Assembly: GCA_963281255.1 (NCBI GenBank)
Contig: OY725499.1
Coordinates: 1,364,001-1,428,000, forward strand
DNA length: 64,000 bases
Source: Aphrocallistes beatrix
Taxonomy: Eukaryota > Porifera > Hexactinellida > Sceptrulophora > Aphrocallistidae
Direction: 5' to 3'
The translations under genes were made by a program, and so were the position numbers. Below, piece after piece: positions 32,951-43,418 of this stretch. How positions within the stretch are numbered: the stretch's first letter is position 1; each line of letters starts with the position of its first letter. The notes under the pieces are model-generated. The model was not told the origin of the DNA and ran no database searches. It saw only the letters and a program-made list of their open reading frames with translations.

Positions 32951-32951
32951 A

Positions 32952-33440
32952 TTGGCCCTATCAATCCCTATCACACATGATATCTATCTAGAGATCTCTA
33001 GCTACATAATTACAGAAATCGGAGACGCCGTTCATTCATGCGTTTGCCAAAAGTTTAAATCGAGATCTTATAATGTTTTCCTCCTTTTATGGAATCATAC
33101 AAGGAAAAACATCTTGGGCACTGTTTACTCGCCCTTTCAATACCAATTCAATACCAAAAGATGCAAACAGCTCCTGCAGCATCCAGTGGCGTGGCTATGG
33201 GGGGCCTGAGGGGGGCTAGGCCCCCCAAAATTTTACAATTTACTAATTTAACCTACTACACTTTTTCAAATGGGCATATATGTGGTGTCTTGATCTTGAG
33301 GCCCCCCAAATTTTTTCACCTGGCCACGCCACTGGCAGCATCTCGGTCTGGAAAAACAGTTTTTTTTCAAAGAGATCTTGCAGTTGGATCGTATTATTGC
33401 AATGTCAATGTCGTATTATAGCAAAGACCCAAGAAACTTC
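32952..33440 (+). pseudogene. Unknown coding-like frame interrupted by a MITE
   Basis: The frame from 32952 reads ITEIGDAVHSCVCQKFKSRS and TRKNILGTVYSPFQYQFNTK up to QLLQH, where a 151-bp MITE sits. Removing it with one GCAGCATC copy continues the same frame as LGLEKQFFFKEILQLDRIIA to a stop near 33440. Continuity across the junction hints at an earlier longer gene. No family recognised. Confidence 0.25.
33184..33334. mobile_element. hAT MITE, 151 bp, 8-bp target duplication
   Basis: Terminal CAGTGGCGTGGC at both ends, flanked by GCAGCATC at 33176-33183 and 33335-33342. GGGGGGCC/GGCCCCCC runs inside each end. CAGTGGCGTGGC is a common hAT-type end in animals (family knowledge). Confidence 0.95.
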
Positions 33441-34199
33441 TAAACATCGTGATCTACGTGTCAACTACTAGGTGGTGTAAAAATCAACAAAATGTTTTGT
33501 GCTAAACGAAATTATTTGTGCCTTAATGATGTAATAAGTTAATCTGTAAAATTTGGAAATATTTAAACAGGTTTGAACGGTTTAGCATTTATCTATTTCT
33601 TTTCTATTAAAATTTACACTAGAGTATGTAGAGAGGGCTCAAATCTTACACAGGCTGGTTTTAATAAATTAAAAACAACTAAATTAATAATGAGGTTTGT
33701 ATTTATATTCGTTAATAATATGATTACTAGTATAAATAAAAAACTGAATTATTTTCTTGTGCATGATTTTGTTTTTTTCAACATATCTAGATCACTTTCT
33801 TTTACACAAATTCCAATAGAATCAAACAATCGATGAATGCGCGACCTTTCAAACTTATTGAAATCCTTCCATATTTTATGCGTGAAATTGATAAATAATT
33901 TCGCAACTTATACAATAATAAGGTTCCTAACATTTTTTGGTGCCTGCTGCTCATTTTCCGTCGGATACCTCCCTTATCCACTTCTTCAAAAGTTTGGATT
34001 CAAATGAATACTGGACAAATGACCATGAAAATGGGCAAATAATCCTGAGAGTATGACCAGGGACGTAGCCAGCCCAATTTTTAGAGTGAGGCAATTCCAG
34101 TCCCTTCCGTGAGAGGGTTGCGGCTCCGGATGCTAATTTATGAAATTTTGATGAGCACAGCCTTAGATGTTGTGGCCAATGTCTGCATGTGCCGAACCA

Positions 34200-34803
34200 T
34201 AGCTAAGACTACTTTTTACTATCAGTACATATTAGTAGATCCATATTTCACACATGTTCCAGTAATTTCGATTTTTCACTGTCAATTTAGTTGATCATAA
34301 ACTTGCACCATGAGACACTCCGGTCTTTTTGGTTCTCAGTTAGTTCGGATCCATCCTGCACACACTTTAGTGACTTTTAAGTACTGATGAAGTATTTCAT
34401 TTAGATTATGTGGGGATAGTGATTTAATTCATTTCAGAATAATTTCATTAGTGATCCTCCGATCCTCTTTCATCAGTTTTTTGACATAGGTTGGATTCAT
34501 TAACCGCTTTTGGTTCCGTTCCTTATCATCATCCTCATCCATACTGGTATCTTCCACTTTTGAATTAATTAAACCAGCGATAAATTGAAAACTTTCTGCT
34601 GGATCGTCATAGATCATAGCTCGAAAATATTTTCTTTACAAATTCAATATACGTCGTATACCTGATGTCTCTACAATAAATGGATATATAACTCAATCAA
34701 ACCTGAATATATATGCAGAATATTCGATCAGAAATCTACAAGTAATTATAAGAGTGTGGCAGGATTTTAATAGTGAGTCACAAAACGTTCCTATTGACCC
34801 CCG
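34200..34803 (-). pseudogene. mariner fragment, same family as 49567-54180
   Basis: The right end TGAGTCACAAAACGTTCCTA..GACCCCCG is followed by TA. Inside, DPAESFQFIAGLINSK and MKEDRRITNEIILK are the degraded N-terminal DNA-binding domain (compare LIKEDRRITYELILEEI). About half the gene remains; the 3' half is missing and the join near 34200 is not clean. Confidence 0.8.
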
Positions 34804-36230
34804 TATGAAGGCACTTGAACAAATAGAACAGGGAGAAAATAAAATACAATGTATTGATAGAGCGATTGTTCATGAAGAAATAAATCCTACTGTTAACAAT
34901 AACATTGTTGAAGATTTATGTCTTCTTTTAACCCTAGTTTATCGAAAACTCGCGATCTCGCGGATGTCTCCAGTCATTTTAAATGGGAAAGAAGCCATAA
35001 AGTTGTACCACTGTTAAACATTTCGGTAGTCTTAGGTTGATGCTAAATGTTTTAATCTATTCATTCTTTATTCCAGTATAACTATCCGTTTTCATTTCAA
35101 ATAGTGTTTGTCCCCGAATAGTTCAATATCGCTTTGTCCGAACACTATTTTGCAGATAGTTGATATTCGGTTGAGAACAGAATATCAGTATTCGTATTCA
35201 TATTGGTAATATTCATAGATACTTATATCCGGTTTAATCAGTTTAACCTTTGTACAAACATATTTCAAAATGTTGCTGCTTTCCGATACTTTCTGCAACA
35301 GCAGACATATTCGATCAAGTAATAGACAAGTTGTGGCTTTGATTAATGCAAGATAGAAAGATCTGAATCTGTTAAATCCTGACATTATCTTAACATATTC
35401 CGAGGTACAACGAGAGCGAAGGAAGCCTAGGAAGGACATAGTAATCAAATGTTTGGCAGTTATATATATGATTGTGTGTACTTTCTTGCTTGATGTTCGA
35501 TGCTCGGCATAATCGAACATTTACTATATCTGATGATAATGTGAACAAGCAATTTTAAAGTGCTAATATGGATCTAATTACATTGATCATCTTATGCATG
35601 AAGCTGGGAGAGCTCAGGATATTGCCAAATAAATTTTATTTGGACGAAATAAATCAGATCTTCATACGCTTGCTTCCTGTGGTCAACTTTCACCCGATAA
35701 AGGATGCATGGTGGAAATTCCCTCATTTATATTAATTCGACTAAACACGATCAATTATATCTTTACTATTTAGACATAGCAGTGCAAGTAGAATCTTATT
35801 AGCTACGTCAGTAAACCCACCAGATGAAATACATCATGCAAGATAGCTTACCAGAGCAAAATGAATCTTCTGGGTTGTTTGTATATGTCAATTTCAAAAC
35901 CTTATTAAATGTTATGGTCCATGGCGAGAAAGTCCTCTCTATGTGGCAAGTATCGAGGAAAGGATTAATTTCTATTTTATTCTTGTTTGAGTTGAAAATA
36001 TAATATTGTGGCTGCATAACAAATTTGTGTTGTGATATACACTAGAGGATGTGTGAAAGGAAGTTGAGGTTATGATATAATTACAAACTGCCCCCTGTGC
36101 CCCCGCCTAGGTACGCTACTGCGTATATTCAATATCTGATAGCCTGGTAAGCCTATAATGTTATGCATCATTTTATCTAATGATATAGGTCATTGGTATT
36201 TGAATTATTAGAGAGAGATATTTTATATAT
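34804..36230. other. Spacer, nothing recognised
   Basis: Chance frames at 34754-35017 and 35185-35520 have AT-driven composition. CCCCCTGTGCCCCCGCCTAGGTACG near 36090 may be a lone MITE end. Confidence 0.4.
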
Positions 36231-36231
36231 T

Positions 36232-36560
36232 CAAGTTCGCTTCGCTTGCTTGCACTGCGCGATTGGCAGACAGTTTGCATCCCCCAGAAACGTCGGCCCC
36301 TTTAGGCACCTAAGCTCACATTAATCAATTATATGGTAGAAAACAACTCTAAATACTTCTGTCTTGCTGTTATAATCGAATTCACCCGAAACAACCAAAT
36401 TTTTCAATTTGTCAATTTTTGATGTGTAATTGTGACATCTTACCAAATGTTGTGTCATTATTCTGAGAGATTAAACATAATTGAGATATATTAATATGTA
36501 CTTACAATTAAGAAATCCACTTATGATACAACTCGCATAAAAAATGATGATTTTGTTGTA
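36232..36560 (-). mobile_element. THR repeat copy G, partial and diverged
   Basis: CAAGTTCGCTTCGCTTGCTT, a decayed hairpin block, GGTAGAAAACAACTCTAAAT, TTGTCAATTTTTGATGTG; neither TGACGTCA is intact and the 5' half is missing. Confidence 0.75.
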
Positions 36561-36579
36561 ACGTCATCACCGCAACTGT

Positions 36580-37990
36580 ATCAACTACATCTTCACGAAA
36601 CATGTAGGATTTGAAAGGATCATATCCTTCTTCGAACTGAAGACAGTCGCCATTGCATTTGGGAAATGCTGATGAATATATTCCATTTCATCGGTAGCTT
36701 CTTTCTCAGTGAGTTTTCTTCCTCTATAATATATACCTTGGTTCAAGAATAGTGTGCTGTAGTAAAAGCTTCTCTTTCGTCTACTCTACTTAATACTTGT
36801 TGCTGTGAACTTAGAAGATCCTAGTGCAGTTGTTTCCATACCTCGACTATATCACTGATTATAGTATTTTCCCTTTGAATTCTATCTAGAGCAACTGAAA
36901 TTGGTTTTAATCTACTCAGAGATCTTCAGCGTTACGTTTTATAGAATAATTCTTAACTTTATTACCAATGTTCGCATTTATCTCATCACGATATTCCACC
37001 TGTACAAGCATATGCCAGTTAGAAATATAGCTATCCAAAAAGTCCGTCTAAGTATTCCATCTAATTTCATTCGGAATGAAAAGAGATTTGCCACCAGCTT
37101 CCTTGTATCTAGCTGCTGGTAGATGTTTATTTCTAAAATATTTGACTATATGGACAGCTTGTTCTTTACCCCAGCAATCTGTACATCTTGTGCTAATAGA
37201 TTTAACAATTGAGCAGAGCGTCCGTATGTCAATATTTCATTCGGCATCTTTTTTTGTAACTCTCTTCTCATTTTTGCCTTATTGGCTGCGTTGTTAGTTA
37301 CAACATTACGTACATGACATCTAAAATTTCCCTCACAGGAAGTAATAGCATTTGCAGCAAGTTCTACCCGATATTCTGATGTGTGGCTATGTCCGGAGGT
37401 GTCAATCGTTTCAGTGAGAAAATTCTCTCCTTTATCAGTAGTAATTACCACTCACACACACCACAAGTTCATAATGTACAATACTCCATCTATCTAGTGA
37501 TAAGGAGACTGCCTTATCCTCCAGGGGTTTTCTGAAAGTATCAAAGAGGGATCCTTGTACGTTATCTAATAGTTTGTTCCCAACATCATGGTGATTAGCT
37601 GGTCTATAGCCTGGTCGCAGCCTCTTTATTAGTTTGATAAACTCGGGGTGTTCAACATCTATAAAAGGCGTGTTAGTTACATAATATAACGAGTATTCTG
37701 GAGATCCAGTAATTCTGCCTCCGATTTCGAGGTCTTCATGACATATTCACCGATGTGAGTAATCCAAGGTATTTTTTCTTTAAAAAAAAGACTTGTATCT
37801 GGACTTCTCCAGATTATGGAGTTGATCCGGCTAATAAATCATTTGATGCAGAGTTTGCACCTTGGTTTCCAGCCAGCAACTGCTTCAACCACAAACCATT
37901 CGAAGTAGAGCCATATATCGTCATGTTTCCAACCTGCCATATCAAGTTTTTTTAAATGCTACATCAGTAGTAATCTATCTCAAAAATGCT
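36580..37990 (-). pseudogene. hAT transposase with BED finger and DUF659-like region
   Basis: Near 37970-37830: KHDDIWLYFEWFVVEAVAGW then PRCKLCIK, a BED zinc-finger start. At 37700-37460: VTNTPFIDVEHPEFIKLIKR, LRPGYRPANHHDVGNKLLDN and VSLSLDRWSIVHYELVV, the DUF659/RNase H start with the first Asp. At 37451-37146: LTETIDTSGHSHTSEYRVEL, CEGNFRCHVRNVVTNNAANK (usually VTDNAAN) and TYGRSAQLLNLLAQDV. Near 36740-36600: YYRGRKLTEKEATDEME, a late segment. Frames alternate and stops occur, so it is dead; the C-terminal dimerisation region is not clear. Ends not found. Confidence 0.8.
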
Positions 37991-37999
37991 CGTTATATT

Positions 38000-39388
38000 A
38001 CGCAACTAGATTCATTTCTGCAATCCCGATTGTATTTTCGTGTTTAGCGCGCCAAATGTACACTAAAATCAATCTAACATAGACAACAGAGAATATTTTT
38101 ATTGAACAGTGTATTCAAGACAAGGAAGGAGTTACGATAGCATCGGGATACTTAGTGCAAATTCTCAAAAGTATATCAACCAGTTCATGTGATGTATTAG
38201 GTTGCTGAAAATTCAATACTGATAAAAAATAGCACCCTGAAAAGGCGATTAGACATTTGAAGAAATTATAGATTTTTTGAATTTTCCCCTATTGTTCTTA
38301 CAGACGGACCTTAAATAATTTCACGAAATTAGATCTCATTCTGGCGAATGGTTCTGATTACTATGTCTTGCAGAGAGATGCATTGAACTTGTGTAAAATT
38401 TTAATAAACGATCAAATTTCAATTAAAGGGCTAGTTCAATGTATTTAACAAGACATAATGATCAGAACCAGTCCACAAAATGAAACCTAATGTGAAATAA
38501 GAATAAGATCTAAAGTATTCTCGAAGTAGGAGATAAAAATAAACCATTTGTAGAAATAAGACTTAACACCTGAGAAGTGGGAAAACGTGCTATGTAGGAA
38601 TATGATCAAAACCTGCTAACTAATGAATAAGACCTAAAATGCCACAGAGTAACCTCTATAAATGGCACTTTCACACTCAATTGGACACTTTTTTAATCCT
38701 ACAATGCTCCCTTTCACTAAGTTCCTATACCATATCACCTCTAAAATGCTCACTATCACACTCGCTGCAATTTTAGGTCTTATTCGGGTCTTAGTACTAC
38801 TTCAACTTAGTATTTTTCCAATTCCTCATCAGAGAGGTATTTTTCCAATTCCTCATCAGAACTTGTTGAACACTCGTAGTATTATGATATTATTATTATG
38901 ACGTCATAGTGACTGTGCACGACAAAAATTTATATTTGAAATGTAACGAACTTAAATAATCTGTCAACTCAAGAAAATATATCAATTTCCATTATAAGTA
39001 CACTGCCTGTCAAAGTATTCGTACACCCCAAAATTTCGCGTACTAATAGTTATAATAATAAGTTATTTAGCCAGTCACACTTAATTTATAAGTGATTTAC
39101 GCTTAATTTGACAAATTCGAATTCTCCATATTCGAATTACTCATTTTATAATATTTCCACTGGGTTCATCTCCCACAAAGTAAAATATTTTCAAACTGTC
39201 CCACCTCGTACCACTAATGCCATCATAAACAATAGTGATAGGTCATGAAATGTGTCATAGGGTAGCAAATGCCCAAAATTCTTAATCTTGAAGGAGAGTA
39301 ATTAAGTTAACAACTTATAGCAGAATTTCAACCCAGATTTAGCGTATCTGTTACTAATTAGATGTTGGGACTTCACAAATTGATTAGT
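38000..39388. other. Spacer with a small inverted repeat
   Basis: TGGTTCTGATTACTATGTCT at 38351 and the mirror AGACATAATGATCAGAACCA at 38451-38470 form a 120-bp foldback. CACTGCCTGTCAAAGTATTC at 39001 resembles a Tc1-type end without a partner nearby. No gene. Confidence 0.5.
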
Positions 39389-39683
39389 ACAAGCACGCTT
39401 GCTTGTTTTACCCTCGCGGTTGGCGGACACAAAGTGTCCGCTTGAGGCGCCCTTTGGGCGCCTGGGCTCATTGATTACAGTAAGACAAATCTATTTAGAG
39501 AGATGTTATCTACCTTATAATGAGATAGCTTCTCTCTAAATACATCTGTCTTACTGTTATAATTGATTACAATCGAAAAATCTCAAAATTTGCCTATTTT
39601 TCAATTTTTTATGCGTAATCATTGCGTCATAACATTGATGAGTTATCAAATTTTGATGAGAACTGTATCATATTTGAGATATG

Positions 39684-40969
39684 CAGGTCTCAAAAGTTTT
39701 TCCCGGTTATACAAATACCCACAACTAGTAAACTACAGTATATATACGTATCTTATATTATTTGTCTATATAATCTCCTCTAAGTTTGATACAAAACTTG
39801 ATTCGAGCAGGCATCTATGATATTTTAATTCTCCAAAATCGAAAGCGTGAGTCCATACCAGATATTTTTCAGGTAATTAGCGAGCTCTGACAAGCTGGTG
39901 GCTGTTTTCTTCTTGTCAAGCTCTGCTGGAATAATTGCCCAAAGATTTTCAATGGGATTTAAATCTGGCGAATTGCAAGGCCAAATTCCTTCCGCCCAGT
40001 AGCCTTGTATATGATTTGAATGCCAGGTCTGTGTCTTTATGGCGGTATGGGTGGAGCCCCATCCTGCATAAAAATGACCTCAAGGTTGGAAGGCACGACT
40101 TCTCCAAAATTTCGTTTATTTAGTAATCTGCATTTACAGATTGTTTGAGAGGAAGAAAATGGAGTTCCGAATGCCCAGTGCTACTCATCATCCCCCAGAC
40201 CATGATTTTAGGCGGGAATTTAACAATTTGAACAGGTTTCAATTTTTCGCGCATTCTGACTCCAAACCCGATCGTTCTGCCGATTTGTTGGATGGAAGAG
40301 TTCAAAAGAACTCTCATCACTAAAAAGAACCCTTTTCCAATCCTGTTCATCCCAAAATTTATGACTAAGACAGAATTGTAGCCTCTGTTCCTTCTGTTTT
40401 TCCGACAATTTTGGACGCGAAGGTCTTTTTATGGTTTTGTTCCGATGGTATCCTTAAATAGCGATGTATAGTATCTTTACTAACTCTCTGTGAATTTTTC
40501 GGGACGATACAAGTTTTCGTGTAGACTGCAAACGTTTGTTAAGGGATTTTATAATAATGATTTTTGGAATGCGATAAAGCCGTGTTAGATCCCCAGACCG
40601 AGGTTTGCCCGCCATGGATTTGCCTGATAGACTCTTCATTTTCCAATTCCAAATAGACTAAACTGTAACCCCTGAGGTCTGAGCAATCTGTTTTTGGCTA
40701 ATACCAGATTCTAACATTCCGATTGCACGTAATCTTTTACAAATTCTGGAATTTGCAACATTCATTATATAAACTTTATATTGATGATGAAGAGCTCAAG
40801 AAAATCACAAGATGTTTACAAATACAATTGATTTGTATTTCATTCAAACATTATGACTGTACAAGTTAAATATTATTTAAAAAGTGCGAGTTTAAATACA
40901 AGCACTGATGTAAATGGAATATTTTGATTTATTATAAAATCGGGAAAACCTTTGAGACAACCTACCCTG
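39684..40969 (-). mobile_element. Tc1-like element, copy 2, with degenerate ends
   Basis: Left CAGGTCTCAAAAGTTTTTCC and right (reverse-complemented) CAGGGTAGGTTGTCTCAAAG..TTTTCCCG are related, the right having an extra 8 bases; TA follows the right end and lies two bases before the left. Inserted in THR copy H. Confidence 0.8.
39840..40765 (-). pseudogene. Tc1-like transposase, copy 2
   Basis: ATG at 40763-40765. HTH text RLRAIGMLESGISQKQIAQ then a stop in VTV-stop-SIWNW; GKPRSGDLTRL box; KRPSRPKLSEKQKEQRLQFC; FSDESSFELFHP (first Asp); a frame change; VIFMQDGAPPIPP (second Asp); NSPDLNPIENLWAIIPAELD (Glu). Catalytic residues survive but several stops and frameshifts break the gene. Closest relative is the fragment at 11903-12747. 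Confidence 0.88.
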
Positions 40970-41249
40970 TATGTAATATCCTCGTCCTCTTTAAATTTCA
41001 AGCTTCCATCACCTAAAAAGACTGAATTATAGTCTGAAATTTCTAATTATAAAAAAGTTGACAATGACGTCATAATTCCATGATGAGTCGACATTGTCTT
41101 CTGAAGTCAGAACCTAGTCGAGACATTGCCAAAAGACTCCCACATGCAAAAAATCGGCTTCTCTGCTCTGCAGTTTCTTCAATCAATTCGTTACATATAT
41201 ATATAAACAGATATATATCTATACTTTAATCGCGTTTTGATAGTAAGGA

Positions 41250-42029
41250 TACTTACTGCATGTACAAAAGTATTAATACACCCAAAATTTGCCGTACAAA
41301 TTCTTTTTATTAAAATTCGATTGATGTTTGTATATATATCTCTCCATCTCTCAATATATCTTATATATTAAAGCGGAATTTTTTTAAAAATCAATTATTT
41401 GTCCAGAATTGATTGAGGAACTAGGACGTGCTAGAAATGTGAAATTTGGCAGACAAGTGAATAATAATGAGTCCACGATTAAGTTCGAAGATTTAAGCGA
41501 AATCTTCACACCTCGCCGAGATGTGACAAATTGTGCTGACCAACAAAATCCGTTTCTTTTATAATTCAAATACATTGAGATCAAATAGTAGTGACATATG
41601 CATACAATCAAAAGGACTATTTGTGATTGAAATTCATTGGTTCATGTGAGAACCAATCAATTATTCGATTTCACAATGTAATTCACACGATTCTAATTCT
41701 TATAAATGATTGAATACAGCTATTTTGACTCTATAATTTGATTGTTAAATGTTATTTTATGATCGAATTGTTTGATCGTAGCATATAACACACTTTTATT
41801 GTTGTTAACGACATGGGCTGAAATTATTTAATTATTCAAGTATGATAATCTTTAGTAATGTGAACTTTGTGGATTCAAATTGACCTTCATTCAGGATTAG
41901 TTGACTTCAATTCTATTTATCATGAACCTAAATTTTCTGCTACAGTTCTGATTTCATTAAAGTAGCTGCAGACAAATGACAATTCAGCATACTTAGTAGA
42001 GAACAAGAAAGCGACATATTGTTTCTCTA
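41250..42029. other. AT-rich spacer
   Basis: Chance frame at 41384-41611 only. No paired termini. Confidence 0.4.
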
Positions 42030-42112
42030 ATATCCCAAAGCGCCCACTGGGTAACTCTGTCGACACGCAGTGTCCGCAAGCTGCACAGCGAAAGCATGTG
42101 AAGTGAGCTTGT
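42030..42112 (+). mobile_element. THR 3' hairpin block only (copy J)
   Basis: AGCGCCCACTGGGTAACTC, CGACACGCAGTGTCCG, AGCGAAAGC and the CTTGT end; stems are partly decayed. Confidence 0.75.
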
Positions 42113-42114
42113 AT

Positions 42115-42721
42115 TTATATATTTGTAACGAATTGCTTGAATAAACTGCAAAGGACAGAAAAATGAATTATAACTTGTGAGAGTCTTTTGGCTATTGCTC
42201 CAGTATGTTCTGACATCAGACGCAAATGTCTACTCGTCATGGAAGTATGACGTAATTGTCACCTATTTTTTAATTAGAGATTTCAGGTTTTCGATTATAA
42301 CTCAGTCATTTTATGTGATAGAAGCCTGAAATTTATTAAAATGTGTATATTAATATGCAGTGGATCTTGGATAAGACGTACCCAGGACCGCCGAACTTTT
42401 AGAAATCTATGGGCTATTTTGGAGTTCTAGGGGGGGGGCTCAGCCCTAAAATTTGTAATGCGTCTATGGGCCATCTTCGAATCCTGGGGGCTCCAACATC
42501 GGCTTTCGGCGGATAAAAGGACTTACTATCCGTTAGTATGTACCTAACCGAGTTGATCTTACATAGGAATATATATTAATGATTTTTGTTCACAGAAATG
42601 AGCACATACTCAAAGTACGTCATCCCAAGTACGTACTAACCCAGTTCTACTGTATCTCACACACCCATCATCAAAAAATGATGACTCCTCATTGGTAAGC
42701 AAGAAAGCGAAGCTCGCTTGT
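42115..42721 (+). mobile_element. THR repeat copy K, split by a Tigger-type MITE
   Basis: TTTGTAACGAATTGCTTGAA at the left; TGATGACTCCTCATTGG and CGAAGCTCGCTTGT at the right, with most of the hairpin block deleted. The insertion 42358-42652 separates ATGTGTATATTAATA from TCTCACACACCC. Confidence 0.72.
42358..42652. mobile_element. pogo/Tigger-type MITE in a THR copy
   Basis: CAGTGGATCTTGGATAAGAC at the left and CAGTAGAACTGGGTTAGTAC from the right are diverged inverted ends; TA follows the right end, and TATG precedes the left. The interior is G-rich in part, with no gene. Confidence 0.55.
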
Positions 42722-43199
42722 TGTTATAATATGATATTCTATTTTCTATTCAATGGCTTATCTTTTTAAGATATACACTTAACTCTCAAATCCGTATTAG
42801 TCTCTTTGGAATCTTTCAACGATGATTTCATAGTATCGAACTTCGTACAACAAATGACATAATATTCAACGGTGATACCTTGACTTGTGGCGTAGCGTTG
42901 CAAATACTGGTAATAATCATCGTGAGTAATTAGCTTGAAATATTATAAAGTGAGTAGACAACAAATGTGAAGCCAGATTTAGTTTATCTGACGATTAGGG
43001 TGTACGAATACTTTCGTTCAGGCATGGAATAGATATATTTGTACATTTGCTTTAGTCGGTATAAAGGTGAATTGTTATTGCAATTGTTATTGAGGTCTAT
43101 AAAATTTCTTTACATATCATATATTTATTTTGCCGCCTCCTGTGTCAGGAAATATTTGTGACAATTTTGCTGTTATATTTTTTTGTGATGTTAGATACA

Positions 43200-43342
43200 A
43201 TGGATTCTACGGATGTGCGCAAATCTAAATCGGATAGACGATACATAGGTGAAGAACAATCTAGTTCTAGTTCTACTTCTACAAATGGCACAGATTCTAT
43301 TTCTGAATCTGATAGTGATTGTACGAAATCCAGTACTTTTAG
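43200..43342 (+). CDS. Possible host first exon, Ser-rich, with consensus splice donor
   Basis: ATG at 43200 opens MDSTDVRKSKSDRRYIGEEQ followed by a Ser/Thr/Asp-rich tract and ends TTTTAG followed by GTGAGT at 43343-43348, a full-consensus 5' splice site; two bases remain for the split codon. A disordered acidic-Ser N-terminus fits a nuclear or signalling protein. A gypsy remnant in the opposite orientation begins 75 bp downstream and would be intronic. No second exon found. Confidence 0.4.
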
Positions 43343-43418
43343 GTGAGTATCCTATTGAATTTTTGGATCTATATAGTTAACTATCAATAATATACTAGCT
43401 TCAATACTTCAAAATCGG

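Larger units (their letters stand above)
39389..41249 (-). mobile_element. THR repeat copy H, split by a Tc1 element
   Basis: Left part 39389-39683 holds the hairpin block (perfect GGCGCCCAAAGGGCGCC form) and the 3' core, with an extra inverted copy of TAAGACA..ATCTATTTAGAGA. Right part 40975-41249 holds TGACGTCA, the CTTCAATCAATTCGTTAC segment, (TA)n and the 5' end. Split by the Tc1 at 39684-40969. Confidence 0.8.

Noticed and set aside
35185-35520. 111-codon minus-strand frame
   Set aside because: AT-driven composition, no motif, no repeat or splice context; likely chance.
39001-43026. Pair of Tc1-like ends (CACTGCCTGTCAAAGTATTC and GTACGAATACTTTCG) bounding 4 kb
   Set aside because: The pairing is short and imperfect and the right end lacks a clear TA-flanked terminus; several unrelated elements lie between. 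Could be two solo ends.
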